Under the pieces are notes generated by a model, which worked only from the letters and a program-made list of their open reading frames with translations, was not told the DNA's origin and searched no databases. This document shows positions 8,935-17,831 of a stretch of 64,000 bases of DNA, in pieces. The position numbers and the translations under genes are program-made. Source of the DNA: Opitutaceae bacterium (GTDB taxonomy: Bacteria; Verrucomicrobiota; Verrucomicrobiia; Opitutales; Opitutaceae); NCBI GenBank assembly GCA_027482185.1, contig JAIXWF010000013.1, forward strand, positions 1,612,001 through 1,676,000, written 5' to 3'. Each line of letters starts with the position of its first letter. Position 1 is the first letter of the stretch.

Positions 8935-9819
8935 ATGAAACTCCGTCCGCTCACCGGCACCATCACCGCCCTCGCCACACCGTTTCGCGACGGTCAGGTT
9001 TCCTACGGGGATCTGAAGAAACTCGTCGCGCACCAGATCAAGGGCGGGATCGACGGTTTGGTCCCGGTCGGCACCACGGGCGAGTCTCCGACGCTCGACT
9101 GGGACGAGCACATGGAGGTGATCAAGTTCGTGATCGCCGAGGCCAAGGGCCGCGTCCCGGTCATCGCCGGCACGGGTTCGAATTCCACGCGCGAGGCCGT
9201 CGAACTCACGCGCCTGTCCCACGAAGCCAAGGCCGACGCCATGCTCGTCGTCGCGCCCTACTACAACAAGCCCAGCCAAGAGGGTCTGTTTCATCATTTT
9301 TCAGCGGTCGCTGAGGCCACCGACAAGCCCGTCATCCTCTACTCGATTCCCGGCCGCTGCGGCATCGAGATCGGCGTCGGCGTCGTGGAACGGCTGCGCG
9401 CGAAATACCCGCACGTGGCGTGGATCAAGGAAGCCGGCGGCAGCGTCGACCGCGTCGACCAGCTCAAACACGCTCTCGGCAACAGCCTCACCGTGCTGAG
9501 CGGCGACGACTCCCTCACCCTGCCCTTCATGTCCGTCGGCGCCGAAGGCGTCATCAGCGTGGCGTCCAACCTCTACGTGAGCGACATCGCGAAGATGGTG
9601 AAACTCGCGCTGGCGGACGAGTTCGCCAAAGCCGCCCGCATCCACCGCCGCCTCTACCCCGCCTTCAAGGCGCTGTTCATCGAGCCGAATCCCGTGCCGA
9701 TCAAGTACGCGCTCAAGCGCGCCGGCATCATCGCTTCCGACGAGGTGCGTTCGCCGCTCTGCGGTATGTCCGTCGCCAATACGCAGGCCCTCGAGGCCGT
9801 CCTCGCCAAGCTCGGCTGA
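8935..9819 (+). CDS. dapA: 4-hydroxy-tetrahydrodipicolinate synthase
   Basis: DapA condenses pyruvate with aspartate semialdehyde in the diaminopimelate/lysine pathway. The 294-residue TIM barrel shows GTTGESPTL, the proton-relay tyrosine in LYSIPGR (Tyr136) and the Schiff-base lysine in WIKEAGGS (Lys165). The start at 8935 is chosen because MKLRPLTG aligns with the family N-terminus. It is followed after 8 bp by dapB, the next enzyme in the pathway. A second, diverged DapA-superfamily protein at 23.3 kb is the sialic acid lyase and not a duplicate of this gene. Confidence 0.95.
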   Translation: MKLRPLTGTITALATPFRDGQVSYGDLKKLVAHQIKGGIDGLVPVGTTGESPTLDWDEHMEVIKFVIAEAKGRVPVIAGTGSNSTREAVELTRLSHEAKADAMLVVAPYYNKPSQEGLFHHFSAVAEATDKPVILYSIPGRCGIEIGVGVVERLRAKYPHVAWIKEAGGSVDRVDQLKHALGNSLTVLSGDDSLTLPFMSVGAEGVISVASNLYVSDIAKMVKLALADEFAKAARIHRRLYPAFKALFIEPNPVPIKYALKRAGIIASDEVRSPLCGMSVANTQALEAVLAKLG

Positions 9820-9827
9820 CGCGCCCC

Positions 9828-10559
9828 ATGGCTCCCCGCATTCTGATCAACGGCGCCAAGGGCCGCATGGGCCAGGCCGTCGCCGCCGCCGCCAAAGAAA
9901 TGGATCTGACCGTCGGCGGCGCCGTCGACGCCGGGGACGATCTCGCGGCCGCCCTCGCAGCTTGCGATGTGGTCGTCGACTTCAGTTCCCACGCCGCGAC
10001 CGGTGCGCTGCTCGCGGCCGCCGTGGCGCAGCGCAAACCCGTCGTGCTCGGCACCACGGGCCACGGCGCCGAGGAAAAGAAGCGTCTGCTCGCCCTTGCC
10101 GCGCAGGTTCCCTGCGTCTGGGCCGGCAATTTTTCCGTCGGCGTCAATCTGCTCTTCGCGCTGACGCGCCGCGCCGCCTCCGTCCTCGGTTCCGACTACG
10201 ACGCCGAGGTCGTGGAGATGCACCACCGCTTCAAGAAGGATGCCCCGAGCGGCACCGCCGCGCGCCTGCTCGAGATCATCCTTGAGGAACGCAAACTCGG
10301 CGCCGAGGCGCTGCGCCACGGCCGCGAGGGCATCACCGGCGAGCGCACCCCGACGGAGGTCGGCATCCATGCGCTGCGCGGCGGCGATGTCGTCGGCGAC
10401 CACACCGTGATGTTCGCGGCTCTGGGCGAACGCCTGGAACTGACCCACAAGGCCAGCGACCGCGGCATCTTTGCGCGGGGCGCGCTGCGGGCGGCCCGCT
10501 GGGTCGTCGGGCAGCAGCCGGGCGTGTACGACATGCAGGACGTGCTGGGGTTGAAGTGA
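9828..10559 (+). CDS. dapB: 4-hydroxy-tetrahydrodipicolinate reductase
   Basis: DapB reduces the DapA product with NAD(P)H. The Rossmann motif GAKGRMG is at the N-terminus, DFSSHAA and GTTGH follow, and the signature EMHHRFKKDAPSGTA contains the catalytic His and Lys. The 243-residue length is near the short end for the family. The start lies 8 bp after dapA, and the TGA stop shares one base with the ATG of ruvA, so dapA-dapB-ruvA is a tight operon. Confidence 0.95.
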   Translation: MAPRILINGAKGRMGQAVAAAAKEMDLTVGGAVDAGDDLAAALAACDVVVDFSSHAATGALLAAAVAQRKPVVLGTTGHGAEEKKRLLALAAQVPCVWAGNFSVGVNLLFALTRRAASVLGSDYDAEVVEMHHRFKKDAPSGTAARLLEIILEERKLGAEALRHGREGITGERTPTEVGIHALRGGDVVGDHTVMFAALGERLELTHKASDRGIFARGALRAARWVVGQQPGVYDMQDVLGLK

Positions 10560-11161
10560 TGATCACTTCGATCCAGGGCACGCTGACGGCCACCACGCCG
10601 CTGCACGCGATCGTGGAGCTAAATGGCTTCGGCTACGAGGTCCATGTGCCTGTAACCACCGCGGAACGTCTGCCGCAGGTCGGCAGCACGGTGAAGCTGC
10701 ACACCCTTGTGATCTATCGCGAGGACGCGCAGACGATGTACGGGTTCGCGACGCCGGCGGACCGCGATTTTTTCCGGCTGATGATCGAGAACGTCACGGG
10801 CGTCGGCCCGAAGATGGCGCTGTCGATCATGAGCAAGCTGTCGCTCGCCTCGCTTGAAGGGGCGATCCGGGCCGGCGACATCGGCACGCTCGCGAAATGC
10901 CCGGGGATCGGGAAAAAGACGGCCGAGCGCCTGATTGTTGAACTCAAGTCCAAGGTCGGCGGCGCCGCAACGGGCTCGTCGACCGAAACTGCGCCCGGGG
11001 GCGAACCCGCGCCGGCGAGCGCGCACCACGATGCGGTTTCGGCGTTGGTGGCGCTGGGTTACAAGGCGCCGGAGGCGGACGAGGCCGTGCGGAGGGCCGC
11101 GTTGGCGCTCGGGACGAAGGCGACCACCGAGACCCTGATCAAAAAAGCCCTGAACGGCTGA
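10559..11161 (+). CDS. ruvA: Holliday junction branch migration protein RuvA
   Basis: RuvA binds four-way junctions and recruits the RuvB motor. The 200-residue protein has the N-terminal OB domain (ITSIQGTL, GFGYEV), the central helix-hairpin-helix motifs (GVGPKMAL and CPGIGKKTAERL) and the C-terminal RuvB-contacting domain (HHDAVSALVALGY). The ATG at 10559 overlaps the dapB stop. A GTG three bases earlier is possible. The last codons overlap an intrinsic terminator that works on the opposite strand. ruvB and ruvC are not in the window. Confidence 0.95.
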   Translation: MITSIQGTLTATTPLHAIVELNGFGYEVHVPVTTAERLPQVGSTVKLHTLVIYREDAQTMYGFATPADRDFFRLMIENVTGVGPKMALSIMSKLSLASLEGAIRAGDIGTLAKCPGIGKKTAERLIVELKSKVGGAATGSSTETAPGGEPAPASAHHDAVSALVALGYKAPEADEAVRRAALALGTKATTETLIKKALNG

Positions 11162-11171
11162 CGTTCAGGGC
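11141..11171 (-). terminator. Intrinsic terminator of the sigma/anti-sigma operon, embedded in the 3' end of ruvA
   Basis: GCCCTGAACG (11147-11156) and CGTTCAGGGC (11162-11171) form a perfect 10-bp stem with a 5-base loop. On the minus strand the stem is followed by six T residues (A-run at 11141-11146 on the plus strand). The T-run direction shows it ends minus-strand transcription coming from the anti-sigma gene. On the plus strand the hairpin has no T-run. Confidence 0.8.
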
Positions 11172-11212
11172 CTGTAGCGGCGGGCGATGGGCGGCGGCAC
11201 GCGCCGCGACCT

Positions 11213-11944
11213 TCACTTCACGAATTGGAACGCAGTCGACTCGACCTCGGCCTGACCGGCGCGATTGCCGAGCGGCCGACCATCGGGCCGCAGGGAGGCG
11301 GGCTTGGCTTCGAACCGGAGGTCTGCGACCGGAACCGGACGCTGCACCGGCGCGAGTTGGATCTGGTTCATCCACGCGAACTGGGCATTGCCGGAATCCG
11401 CCGCGGAGACGACTGCGACTTCGGACGCGCGTTGGCCGGCCAGCAGCAAAGGATCGGCCATGAAGCTGGCGTTGCGCTTGGCGGCGCCGCCCAGCGCGGT
11501 CGGGCCCGAACGGGCGGCCGTCGCGGCGGGTTCGACGGCGGCGACCAGAGTCGCGGCCGGCTTCGCCTCGATGGCGGCAACCACCGGGGCGGCGGTCGCG
11601 GCCGGGGCCGACTTCCGCGATTGGCCGACGAAAACGATCGCGACGCACGCGGCGGCGGCGACCGCGGCGCCGGCGGCGTACCAATTGCCGGCGCGATGGC
11701 GGCGGGCCCGGGCGCGGATGGCGGCGGCCTGTTCGAACGGGATCACCTTGCCGTCGCCGGCGGGTTCCGTGCGGAAATCGGCGGCGAGGATCTGGCAGGC
11801 CTTCTGCATTTCGCAGTATTCGCGGTAAAGCCGGCGCCGGTCCGGGCTCGACTGCACCTCCGCTTCGAGCCGGGCGGCATCCGCCGCGGAAATCTCGCGG
11901 TCGAGATAGAGGTTGAGCAGTTCGATGAACTCCGAGTCTTTCAT
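11213..11944 (-). CDS. Putative anti-sigma factor (membrane protein) paired with the ECF sigma gene
   Basis: The 243-residue protein has a helical N-terminal domain (SEFIELLNLYLDREIS, then RLEAEVQSSPDRRRLYREY) resembling anti-sigma folds, one transmembrane segment at about residues 86-105, and an Ala-rich C-terminal region that would lie in the periplasm. The HxxxCxxC zinc motif of ZAS anti-sigma factors is absent. Its start overlaps the sigma stop by four bases (ATGA), so the two are translationally coupled. The role is inferred from this pairing and from the N-terminal pattern, not from strong domain identity. Confidence 0.7.
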   Translation of the reverse strand: MKDSEFIELLNLYLDREISAADAARLEAEVQSSPDRRRLYREYCEMQKACQILAADFRTEPAGDGKVIPFEQAAAIRARARRHRAGNWYAAGAAVAAAACVAIVFVGQSRKSAPAATAAPVVAAIEAKPAATLVAAVEPAATAARSGPTALGGAAKRNASFMADPLLLAGQRASEVAVVSAADSGNAQFAWMNQIQLAPVQRPVPVADLRFEAKPASLRPDGRPLGNRAGQAEVESTAFQFVK

Positions 11945-12543
11945 TTGGAATTGTCTCCGATCTTGGCGCGCAGGCTTTCGCGGGCGCGGGCGATGCGGCT
12001 CTTTACGGTTCCGACCGAAATCCCGAGGATCGCGGCGATTTCTTCGTAGGAAAGGTTCTTGATGTTCCGCAACACCAGGATTTCCCGGTGTTTGGACGAA
12101 AGGCGTTCCATGCCCTTGCCGATGCGTTCAACCAACTCCTGCGTGACGGTGATGTCGTCCGGCGACTCGACTTCGGCGGGAATGACGTCGGCGAGGGTCA
12201 GATCGTTTTCGGCGCTCACCGGGGCATCGAGGGAGATGGATTTGTCGCGTTTGCGGCGCCACCAGTACCAATACCGGTTGCGCGCGAGGTTGGTCGCGAT
12301 CTGGTAGAGCCAGGTCGAGAAGGCCGAATCCCCGCGGAAATTGGCGAGGCCGCGATGGGCGCGGATAAACGCATCCTGGGTGACCTCCTCGGCATCCTGC
12401 TGGTTGCGCAGGAGCTGGTGGACCATGGAGTAGATGCGATCCCAGTACCGGGAGACCATCTCGTCGAAGGCGGCTTGGTCTCCGTTCTTGAAGCGATCGA
12501 CGAGGACGCGATCGAGGGCAACTTCTTGGGCTTTGGCGGACAT
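11941..12543 (-). CDS. ECF-type RNA polymerase sigma factor (sigma-70 family)
   Basis: The 200-residue protein contains region 2 (DQAAFDEMVSRYWDRIYSM, then NQQDAEEVTQDAF and FSTWLYQIATNLARN) and region 4 with a helix-turn-helix (LSYEEIAAILGISVGTVKSRIARARE), joined by a short linker, the layout of an extracytoplasmic-function sigma factor. I chose the ATG at 12543. An in-frame start 15 codons upstream exists but adds no conserved sequence. A GAGGCGG stretch upstream is one of the few Shine-Dalgarno-like sites in the window. The adjacent anti-sigma gene suggests an envelope or stress signal, which the sequence does not identify. Confidence 0.92.
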   Translation of the reverse strand: MSAKAQEVALDRVLVDRFKNGDQAAFDEMVSRYWDRIYSMVHQLLRNQQDAEEVTQDAFIRAHRGLANFRGDSAFSTWLYQIATNLARNRYWYWWRRKRDKSISLDAPVSAENDLTLADVIPAEVESPDDITVTQELVERIGKGMERLSSKHREILVLRNIKNLSYEEIAAILGISVGTVKSRIARARESLRAKIGDNSK

Positions 12544-12705
12544 GCGTTCCGCCTCGCTCTGATTTGCGTGATGTTGGAAAGTTCCCACGATTTCGTTGCG
12601 ACCCGTCGATACGTGCGCGGGTTGCCGTGGTCAACCGCCGCGGGGGAGAAATTTCTTGCAAACCCGCAGAGCGAAAACCCATTTTGTCCGCTTCGTCGGG
12701 CAAGG

Positions 12706-12780
12706 GGGTCGATAGCTCAATGGTAGAGCAGCGTCCTTTTAAGTCGTTGGTTCTGGGTTCGAATCCCAGTCGACCCACCA
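12706..12780 (+). tRNA. tRNA-Lys (anticodon TTT)
   Basis: A complete cloverleaf can be folded: acceptor GGGTCGA paired with TCGACCC, D-arm GCTC..GAGC, anticodon loop CTTTTAA, T-arm CTGGG TTCGAAT CCCAG, and encoded CCA at the 3' end. The anticodon TTT reads lysine codons. The anticodon stem has one T-T mismatch (second pair from the loop), which is unusual but leaves the other pairs intact. The tRNA ends 20 bases before the start of the response regulator on the same strand. Confidence 0.93.
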
Positions 12781-12800
12781 CCCCGCGCTACCATCACGAA

Positions 12801-13448
12801 ATGAAACGCCTCGTCATCATCGAAGACCAGACCGCCATCCGCGAAATGCTGGTCGAGATTCTCCGCCTCGACGCCAACTACCAGCTCGTCGGCGAAGCGG
12901 GAGACGGCCAGGCGGCGGTCCAGCTCTGCCTCGACGTGAATCCGGACGTCCTGGTGCTCGACGCCAAGCTCCCCGGTTTGAACGGCGTCGATATCCTCCG
13001 CCGCATCGGCAAGAAGCTGCCGCAGATGCGCGTGCTGGTGTTTTCGGGCCACGAAAACCCCGTGCTTGTCCGCGAGATGCTCGAGGCCGGCGCCCACGGC
13101 TTCGTCGAGAAGACGGCCGGTCTCTTCGAATTCAAGAAGGGGCTGGAAACCGTGGCCAACGGCGGCACCTACTTCGGCCCCGCGGTCGCCGCCCTGCTCC
13201 GCAACGTCGTCGCCAACCCCGCGACCAGCAACGCCCCCGATTTCCTGACCGACCGCGAGCGCGAGATCCTCCAACTGGTGGCCGAAAGCCACAGTACCAA
13301 GGAAATCGCCGCCAAGCTCGGCATCAGCGTCAAAACGGTCGACAACCACCGCACCAACCTGATGCGGAAGCTCAACCTCCACGACGTCGCCAGCCTCACC
13401 CGTTACGCGCTGGAAGTGGGCCTGATCGAGCCGAAGAAGACCCTCTGA
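12801..13448 (+). CDS. Orphan NarL/FixJ-type response regulator
   Basis: The 215-residue protein has a receiver domain (IIEDQ acidic pocket, phospho-acceptor Asp in VLVLDAKLPG near residue 53, Lys in FVEKTAG) and a LuxR-type helix-turn-helix (LTDREREILQLVAESHSTKEIAAKLGI..KTVDNH). It is a DNA-binding regulator controlled by phosphorylation. No histidine kinase is adjacent. The gene begins 20 bases after tRNA-Lys with no intervening room for a normal promoter and no Shine-Dalgarno motif, so co-transcription with the tRNA is likely. Confidence 0.92.
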   Translation: MKRLVIIEDQTAIREMLVEILRLDANYQLVGEAGDGQAAVQLCLDVNPDVLVLDAKLPGLNGVDILRRIGKKLPQMRVLVFSGHENPVLVREMLEAGAHGFVEKTAGLFEFKKGLETVANGGTYFGPAVAALLRNVVANPATSNAPDFLTDREREILQLVAESHSTKEIAAKLGISVKTVDNHRTNLMRKLNLHDVASLTRYALEVGLIEPKKTL

Positions 13449-13531
13449 CCAGCCCGCCGCTAAAAGCCTTGCGGCACCGCAAGCGTTTGCCCAATAGGTT
13501 TCACCTTCCGACCGGACCACTTTCCTTCTCC

Positions 13532-14116
13532 ATGAAACTCGTTTCGCCGAAACTTTCCCTCCTCGTCGCCAGCGCCGCGCTTGTTCTCGCGGGCTGCACC
13601 AAGAAGCCCGCCCGGCCCGATCCGTCGGCGACGGTCCTCGGCCAGCAAGGCCTCGGTACCACTACGCCCACCGACGCCAATTTCGGCGGCAACGCCGTGG
13701 GCGGCCTCTCCGAGCGCCCGGCCGGCGACTTCGATCCCAACGGCCACAACCGCACCGCTCTCGAGGCCCAGACGGTTTATTTCGATTACGACCGCTCCGA
13801 CATCAAGGCCTCCGAGCGCCCGAAGCTGCAGGCCGCGAAGGAGTACCTCGACAAGAACCCGACCTACCGCATCCTCCTCGAAGGCCACTGCGACTGGCGC
13901 GGCACCGCGGAGTACAATCTCGGTCTCGGCGATCGCCGCGCGGCTGGCGCGAAGAAGTTCCTCCTCTCCATCGGCGTCCCGGCCGACCGCATCGAGACCC
14001 TCTCGAAGGGCAGCCTCGAGGCCGCGAAGAATGCCGACGATGCCACGATGGCCAAGGACCGCCGCGTGAACCTCGTCGTGATCAACCCGACGGTCGCCGC
14101 AGCCAAGCCGCTCTGA
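13532..14116 (+). CDS. pal: Peptidoglycan-associated lipoprotein (OmpA C-terminal domain)
   Basis: The 194-residue protein has a lipoprotein signal peptide ending LVLAGC, a linker, and an OmpA-like peptidoglycan-binding domain (VYFDYDRSDIKASER, ILLEGHCDWRGTAEYN, and DRRVNLVV with the conserved Arg). It would anchor the outer membrane to peptidoglycan. The start at 13532 is chosen because it gives a complete lipoprotein signal. It follows the response regulator by 83 bp and ends just before a strong terminator. tolQRAB are not nearby, so it may be a Pal paralogue. Confidence 0.9.
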   Translation: MKLVSPKLSLLVASAALVLAGCTKKPARPDPSATVLGQQGLGTTTPTDANFGGNAVGGLSERPAGDFDPNGHNRTALEAQTVYFDYDRSDIKASERPKLQAAKEYLDKNPTYRILLEGHCDWRGTAEYNLGLGDRRAAGAKKFLLSIGVPADRIETLSKGSLEAAKNADDATMAKDRRVNLVVINPTVAAAKPL

Positions 14117-14154
14117 GTTCCCCTCGCCTCTCCGCCCGCGCCGCGCGGGACGAC

Positions 14155-14185
14155 AAAAAGCCCCGGATTGCTCCGGGGCTTTTTT
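14155..14185. terminator. Bidirectional intrinsic terminator between pal and the M20 peptidase gene
   Basis: AAAAAGCCCCGGA and TCCGGGGCTTTTTT form a perfect stem around a TTGC loop, with a six-T run on the plus strand and a five-A run on the other side. It lies between two convergent genes and can serve both. Confidence 0.9.
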
Positions 14186-14211
14186 GTGTCCGTACGTCGC
14201 GGATACGGCGG

Positions 14212-15585
14212 TCAGCCGCGAGCGAGGCGCTTGAACATACGGTAGGAGGTCTCGATGCCCTTGTGCATCACGTCGAGGTTGAAGCTCTCGTTCGGGGCGT
14301 GGAGGTTGTCCTCCGGCAGGAACAGCCCCATCATCACGGAATCGAGGCCGGTGACGCGCTTGATCTCGGCAATGATCGGCACGCTGCCACCCTCGCGCAG
14401 GTAGAGCGGCGGCCGGCCCCAGACTTCGTTGACCGCCTCGTGGGTGGCGCGGAATACGCGGGCCAGGACGGGCGGCTGGTTCGGCGGCGTGTTGGAGCGG
14501 TCCGGCGGGACGACGACGTAGGGCTCGCCCTTGTGCTGGTCGACGAACTCGATCTTCACCCCCTTCGGCGCGCGGGCGCGGATGGTGTCCATCACGAGCC
14601 GCTTGATCTTGTCGGGCTCCTGGTTCGGCACGAGCCGGCAGCTGATTTTGGCGAATGCTTTGCTCGGGATGACCGTCTTGGTTCCCTCGCCCTGGTAGCC
14701 GCCGCCGATGCCGTTGAACTCGAGCGTGGGCTGGAAACGCAGCGACTCAAACGGGGTGAAGCCCGGCGTGGTGTAAAACGTATCGATGCCGAGGAACTCG
14801 GCGTAGGCTTTCTCGTCGGCGCCGAGCTTGCGCAGTTCCTCGCGCTCCCAGGGATGGACGTCGAGGACGGCATCGTAGAAACCGGGCACGTTCACGCGCC
14901 CTTCCGGAGTGTGGAGCGTGGCGAGGATTTCGGCGAGGGCCTGGATGGGATTGCGCAGGACGCCGCCGTGGAGACCGGAGTGGAGGTCGCCCTTGGCGCC
15001 CGTGACATGGACGTCGAAGAGGGCCAGGCCGCGCAGGCCGCAGGTCAGGACGACCTGCTGCTCATTCGGCAGGGCCGTATCCGAAAGGAACACACAGTCT
15101 GCGGCGCGCAGTTTGTCGGCGTACCGTTCGAGGAACTTCGGGAAGCTGGGGCTGCCGATCTCTTCCTCGCCCTCGACCAGGAAGGTCAGGCGCAGGGGCA
15201 GCTGGGGGTCTTCCTCGAGCAGCCGCGCGATCGCGGCGATGATTGTCATCAGCGGCCCCTTGTTGTCGGCGGCGCCGCGGCCGTAGAGCCGGTTGCCGAT
15301 CACGGTCGGCTCGAATGCCGGCGTTTTCCAAAGATTGAGCGGATCGGCGGGCTGGACGTCGTAGTGCCCGTAGATCACGACGTGGGGCCACTCGGGCTTG
15401 CCGCTGCGTTGGGCGAAGATCAGCGGGTGCAGGTCGGTGGGCACGACGTCGACGGCGAAGCCGAGCGAACGCAGCAGGCCGGAGACAAATTCCTGGGCGC
15501 CCTGCATGCCGGCCTTGGCCTTCGGGTCGGTCGAGACGCTGGCGTGCCGGATGAACTCCTTCAGTTTTTCAACGGGGTCGAACAT
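14212..15585 (-). CDS. M20 family metallopeptidase (dipeptidase-like)
   Basis: The 457-residue protein belongs to the ArgE/DapE/CPG2 group of zinc peptidases. The metal-ligand and catalytic motifs [20 protein letters not shown] and EGEEEIGS are in order, and the dimerisation domain begins around LHSGLHGG. A late histidine lies in HAPNESF. Length fits the cytosolic dipeptidase branch, which also has this long lid domain. It lies 117 bp downstream of purH on the same strand. The exact substrate cannot be read from the sequence. Confidence 0.9.
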   Translation of the reverse strand: MFDPVEKLKEFIRHASVSTDPKAKAGMQGAQEFVSGLLRSLGFAVDVVPTDLHPLIFAQRSGKPEWPHVVIYGHYDVQPADPLNLWKTPAFEPTVIGNRLYGRGAADNKGPLMTIIAAIARLLEEDPQLPLRLTFLVEGEEEIGSPSFPKFLERYADKLRAADCVFLSDTALPNEQQVVLTCGLRGLALFDVHVTGAKGDLHSGLHGGVLRNPIQALAEILATLHTPEGRVNVPGFYDAVLDVHPWEREELRKLGADEKAYAEFLGIDTFYTTPGFTPFESLRFQPTLEFNGIGGGYQGEGTKTVIPSKAFAKISCRLVPNQEPDKIKRLVMDTIRARAPKGVKIEFVDQHKGEPYVVVPPDRSNTPPNQPPVLARVFRATHEAVNEVWGRPPLYLREGGSVPIIAEIKRVTGLDSVMMGLFLPEDNLHAPNESFNLDVMHKGIETSYRMFKRLARG

Positions 15586-15627
15586 CCGGCCAAGGTTGCG
15601 GAAACGGCCGCGCGCGCAAACCGGAAA

Positions 15628-15698
15628 CGCCGCCGGCGGCGTTCTTGAGCCGGGCGAATGGAGCGTAAGGGCGGCGCGAATACCGGGCGCCGCCCGCG
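15628..15698. other. Two GC-rich perfect hairpins after the purH stop
   Basis: GGGCGGCGC and GCGCCGCCC (within 15672-15698) form a 9-bp stem directly after the purH stop on the minus strand, and an 18-base palindrome AACGCCGCCGGCGGCGTT lies at about 15628-15645. Neither is followed by a T-run. They may be processing or attenuation structures in the purH-M20 peptidase spacer. Confidence 0.4.
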
Positions 15699-15702
15699 CC
15701 GC

Positions 15703-17262
15703 TCAGTGTTTGAAGTGCCGGCTGGCGGTGAAGACCATCGCCATGCCGCGGGCATCGGCGGCGGCGATGACCTCGGCGTCGCGGATGGCGCCGCCGGGCT
15801 GGATCGCGGCGGTGGCACCCGCGTCCGCGGCGGCAAGCAGGCCGTCGGGGAACGGAAACAGCGCTTCGCTGGCAACGACGGAGCCGCGCAGGTCGAGCCC
15901 GGCCTCGCCGGCCTTCCAGACCGCGATGCGCGAGCTGTCGACGCGCGCCATTTGCCCGGCGCCGACGCCGAGCGTCTGCTCGCCGCGGCAATAGACGATG
16001 GAGTTGGACTTCACGTGCTTGCCGACCTTCCAGCCGAAGAGCATCGCGGCCCATTCGTCGGGCGTGGGTTCGCGTTTCGTGACGACCTTGAACTCGCGCA
16101 CATTGCCGAGGGTGCGGTCGCGGTCCTGCACGAGGACGCCGCCAACGACGGAACGGATTTCCTGCAAGGCATCCGCGCCGATGCCGCCCTTGGCGACCAT
16201 GAGGCGGAGATTTTTCTTTTTCGCGAAGATTGCGAGGGCGGCGTCGCTGAACCGCGGGGCGATGATCACCTCCGTGAAGATCTCGGCGATGGCCTGGGCG
16301 AGGGTTTCGTCGAGCGTCTGGTTGACGACGATGATGCCGCCGAACGGCGCCTGCCGATCCGTGGCGTAGGCCTTGTCCCAGGCCTCGATCAGTGTATCCG
16401 CGCTGGCCACACCGCAGGGATTCGTGTGTTTGAGAATCCCGACGGTCGGGCGCTCGAATTCGCCGATCAGGTAGGTGGCGGACGTGATATCGAGGATGTT
16501 GTTGTACGAGAGTTCCTTCCCCTGGAGTTGGGAGAAATGCTCGTGGAAGGTGCCGTAGAGCGCCGCCTTCTGGTGCGGATTCTCGCCGTAGCGGAGGGCC
16601 TGCGCTTTCTTCCAAGAAAGCGTCAGCGTCGCGGGGAAACCGCCGAGGGCCTCGAGGTCGGGCTCGGCGGCCTGGCTTTCGAGATAGCGGGCGATGGCGG
16701 CGTCGTAGGCGGCGGTGCGCTGGAAGACCTTCAGGGCGAGGCGGCGGCGCAAGTCGCGCAGGGCTTCGGGCGCGGACGCTTCGGCGGCGAGGGCCGCGAC
16801 GACGGCGGGATAGTCGGCGGAATCGCACACGACGCTGACGCTTTCGTGATTCTTCGCCGCGCTGCGCAGCATCGAGGGGCCGCCGATGTCGATGTTCTCG
16901 ATCGCTTCCTCGAAATGCACGCCCGGTTTGGCGACGGTCTGCTCGAACGGGTAAAGGTTGACGACCACGAGGTCGATCAGGGCGATGTCGTTCGCCGCGG
17001 CCTGGGCGAGGTGGTCGGGCTTGTCGCGGCGGCAAAGCAGTCCGCCGTGGATCTTCGGGTGCAGCGTCTTGACGCGGCCCTCCATGATTTCGGGGAAGCC
17101 GGTATGGTGGCCGACCTCGGTGACGGGCAGTCCTTTTTCGGCGAGCAGCTTGGCGGTGCCGCCGGTGGAGAGCAGCGTGTAGCCGAGCTGCCGCACGAGG
17201 GCCGTGGCAAAGTCCACGAGGCCGGTTTTGTCCGAGACGGAGAGGAGCGCGAGTTTCGCCAT
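15703..17262 (-). CDS. purH: Bifunctional AICAR transformylase / IMP cyclohydrolase
   Basis: PurH carries out the last two steps of de novo IMP synthesis. The N-terminal MGS-like cyclohydrolase domain ([41 protein letters not shown]) is followed by the transformylase domain with [20 protein letters not shown]-type residues and a C-terminal IQPGGAIRD motif and RHFKH end. At 519 residues it has the normal length. The ATG at 17262 is chosen because [14 protein letters not shown] matches family N-termini. It is divergent from apaG across 105 bp. Confidence 0.96.
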   Translation of the reverse strand: MAKLALLSVSDKTGLVDFATALVRQLGYTLLSTGGTAKLLAEKGLPVTEVGHHTGFPEIMEGRVKTLHPKIHGGLLCRRDKPDHLAQAAANDIALIDLVVVNLYPFEQTVAKPGVHFEEAIENIDIGGPSMLRSAAKNHESVSVVCDSADYPAVVAALAAEASAPEALRDLRRRLALKVFQRTAAYDAAIARYLESQAAEPDLEALGGFPATLTLSWKKAQALRYGENPHQKAALYGTFHEHFSQLQGKELSYNNILDITSATYLIGEFERPTVGILKHTNPCGVASADTLIEAWDKAYATDRQAPFGGIIVVNQTLDETLAQAIAEIFTEVIIAPRFSDAALAIFAKKKNLRLMVAKGGIGADALQEIRSVVGGVLVQDRDRTLGNVREFKVVTKREPTPDEWAAMLFGWKVGKHVKSNSIVYCRGEQTLGVGAGQMARVDSSRIAVWKAGEAGLDLRGSVVASEALFPFPDGLLAAADAGATAAIQPGGAIRDAEVIAAADARGMAMVFTASRHFKH

Positions 17263-17367
17263 GCGGCGCGCATCCAAGAGCGAAACGACGGGTGCGAAAA
17301 GCGGAATTGCGGGCCATGCCGCGATTTTCCCGCTTTCGGAAATCGGATTTCCGGCTTTGGTAGCGCC

Positions 17368-17751
17368 GTGCCCCGCTCCCGCGAACTGCCCGGACTCTCC
17401 GCCCGCCTCGACAAGCTGTGTTACCACCACGGCGGGGCGAGCCTGCCCGCGGACAAGCCGCACGCCTTCGTCTACTTCATCACGATCAGCAACGGTTCCG
17501 ACCGCACCGTCACGCTGCTCGGCCGTAAATGGGTTGTGCAGCACGCCGACGGTTCGCAACTGGTCATCGAGGGCGACCGGATCGTCGGAGAAACGCCGCG
17601 GCTCGAGCCGGGCGAGCAGTTTTCCTACAACAGTTACCATGTCACCGGGACCGACGCCTCGGCCCTGGGCAGTTTCCACGGCGTCGACGAGCTCGGCCAC
17701 CGTATCCACGTGGTGCTGCCGGTGTTCGCCATGTCGATTCCGCGGGCCTGA
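17368..17751 (+). CDS. apaG: ApaG domain protein
   Basis: The 127-residue product matches the small fibronectin-III-like ApaG fold (RKWVVQHADG, IVGETPRLEPGEQFSYNSY, HGVDELGHRI). ApaG was linked to Co/Mg resistance in enterics, but its biochemical function is unclear. I use the GTG at 17368 because it is the first start codon that places LDKLCYHHGG at the usual distance, and the frame is open only through unrelated sequence upstream, antisense to purH. Length is as expected for ApaG (about 125). Confidence 0.88.
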   Translation: MPRSRELPGLSARLDKLCYHHGGASLPADKPHAFVYFITISNGSDRTVTLLGRKWVVQHADGSQLVIEGDRIVGETPRLEPGEQFSYNSYHVTGTDASALGSFHGVDELGHRIHVVLPVFAMSIPRA

Positions 17752-17831
17752 ACCGGCGGCGGCGACGCGATTCGTCACCGGCAAACTTCGTTCTCGTTCT
17801 TCGCCCGCAAATTGTTCTTTCTGGCCGATTC

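Noticed and set aside
9420-9827. Upstream extension of the dapB frame
   Set aside because: It lies in the wrong frame inside dapA and is Arg-rich. The Rossmann motif begins just after the ATG at 9828.
11147-11171. Terminator for the dapA-dapB-ruvA operon
   Set aside because: The hairpin lacks a T-run on the plus strand. The T-run is on the minus strand, so it serves the anti-sigma transcript.
12706-12780. tRNA-Lys pseudogene because of a T-T mismatch in the anticodon stem
   Set aside because: All other stems, the TTT anticodon, the T-loop and the encoded CCA are intact. One mismatch is tolerable.
12564-12800. Upstream extension of the response regulator frame
   Set aside because: It would translate through the tRNA-Lys gene. 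The receiver domain begins at the ATG at 12801.
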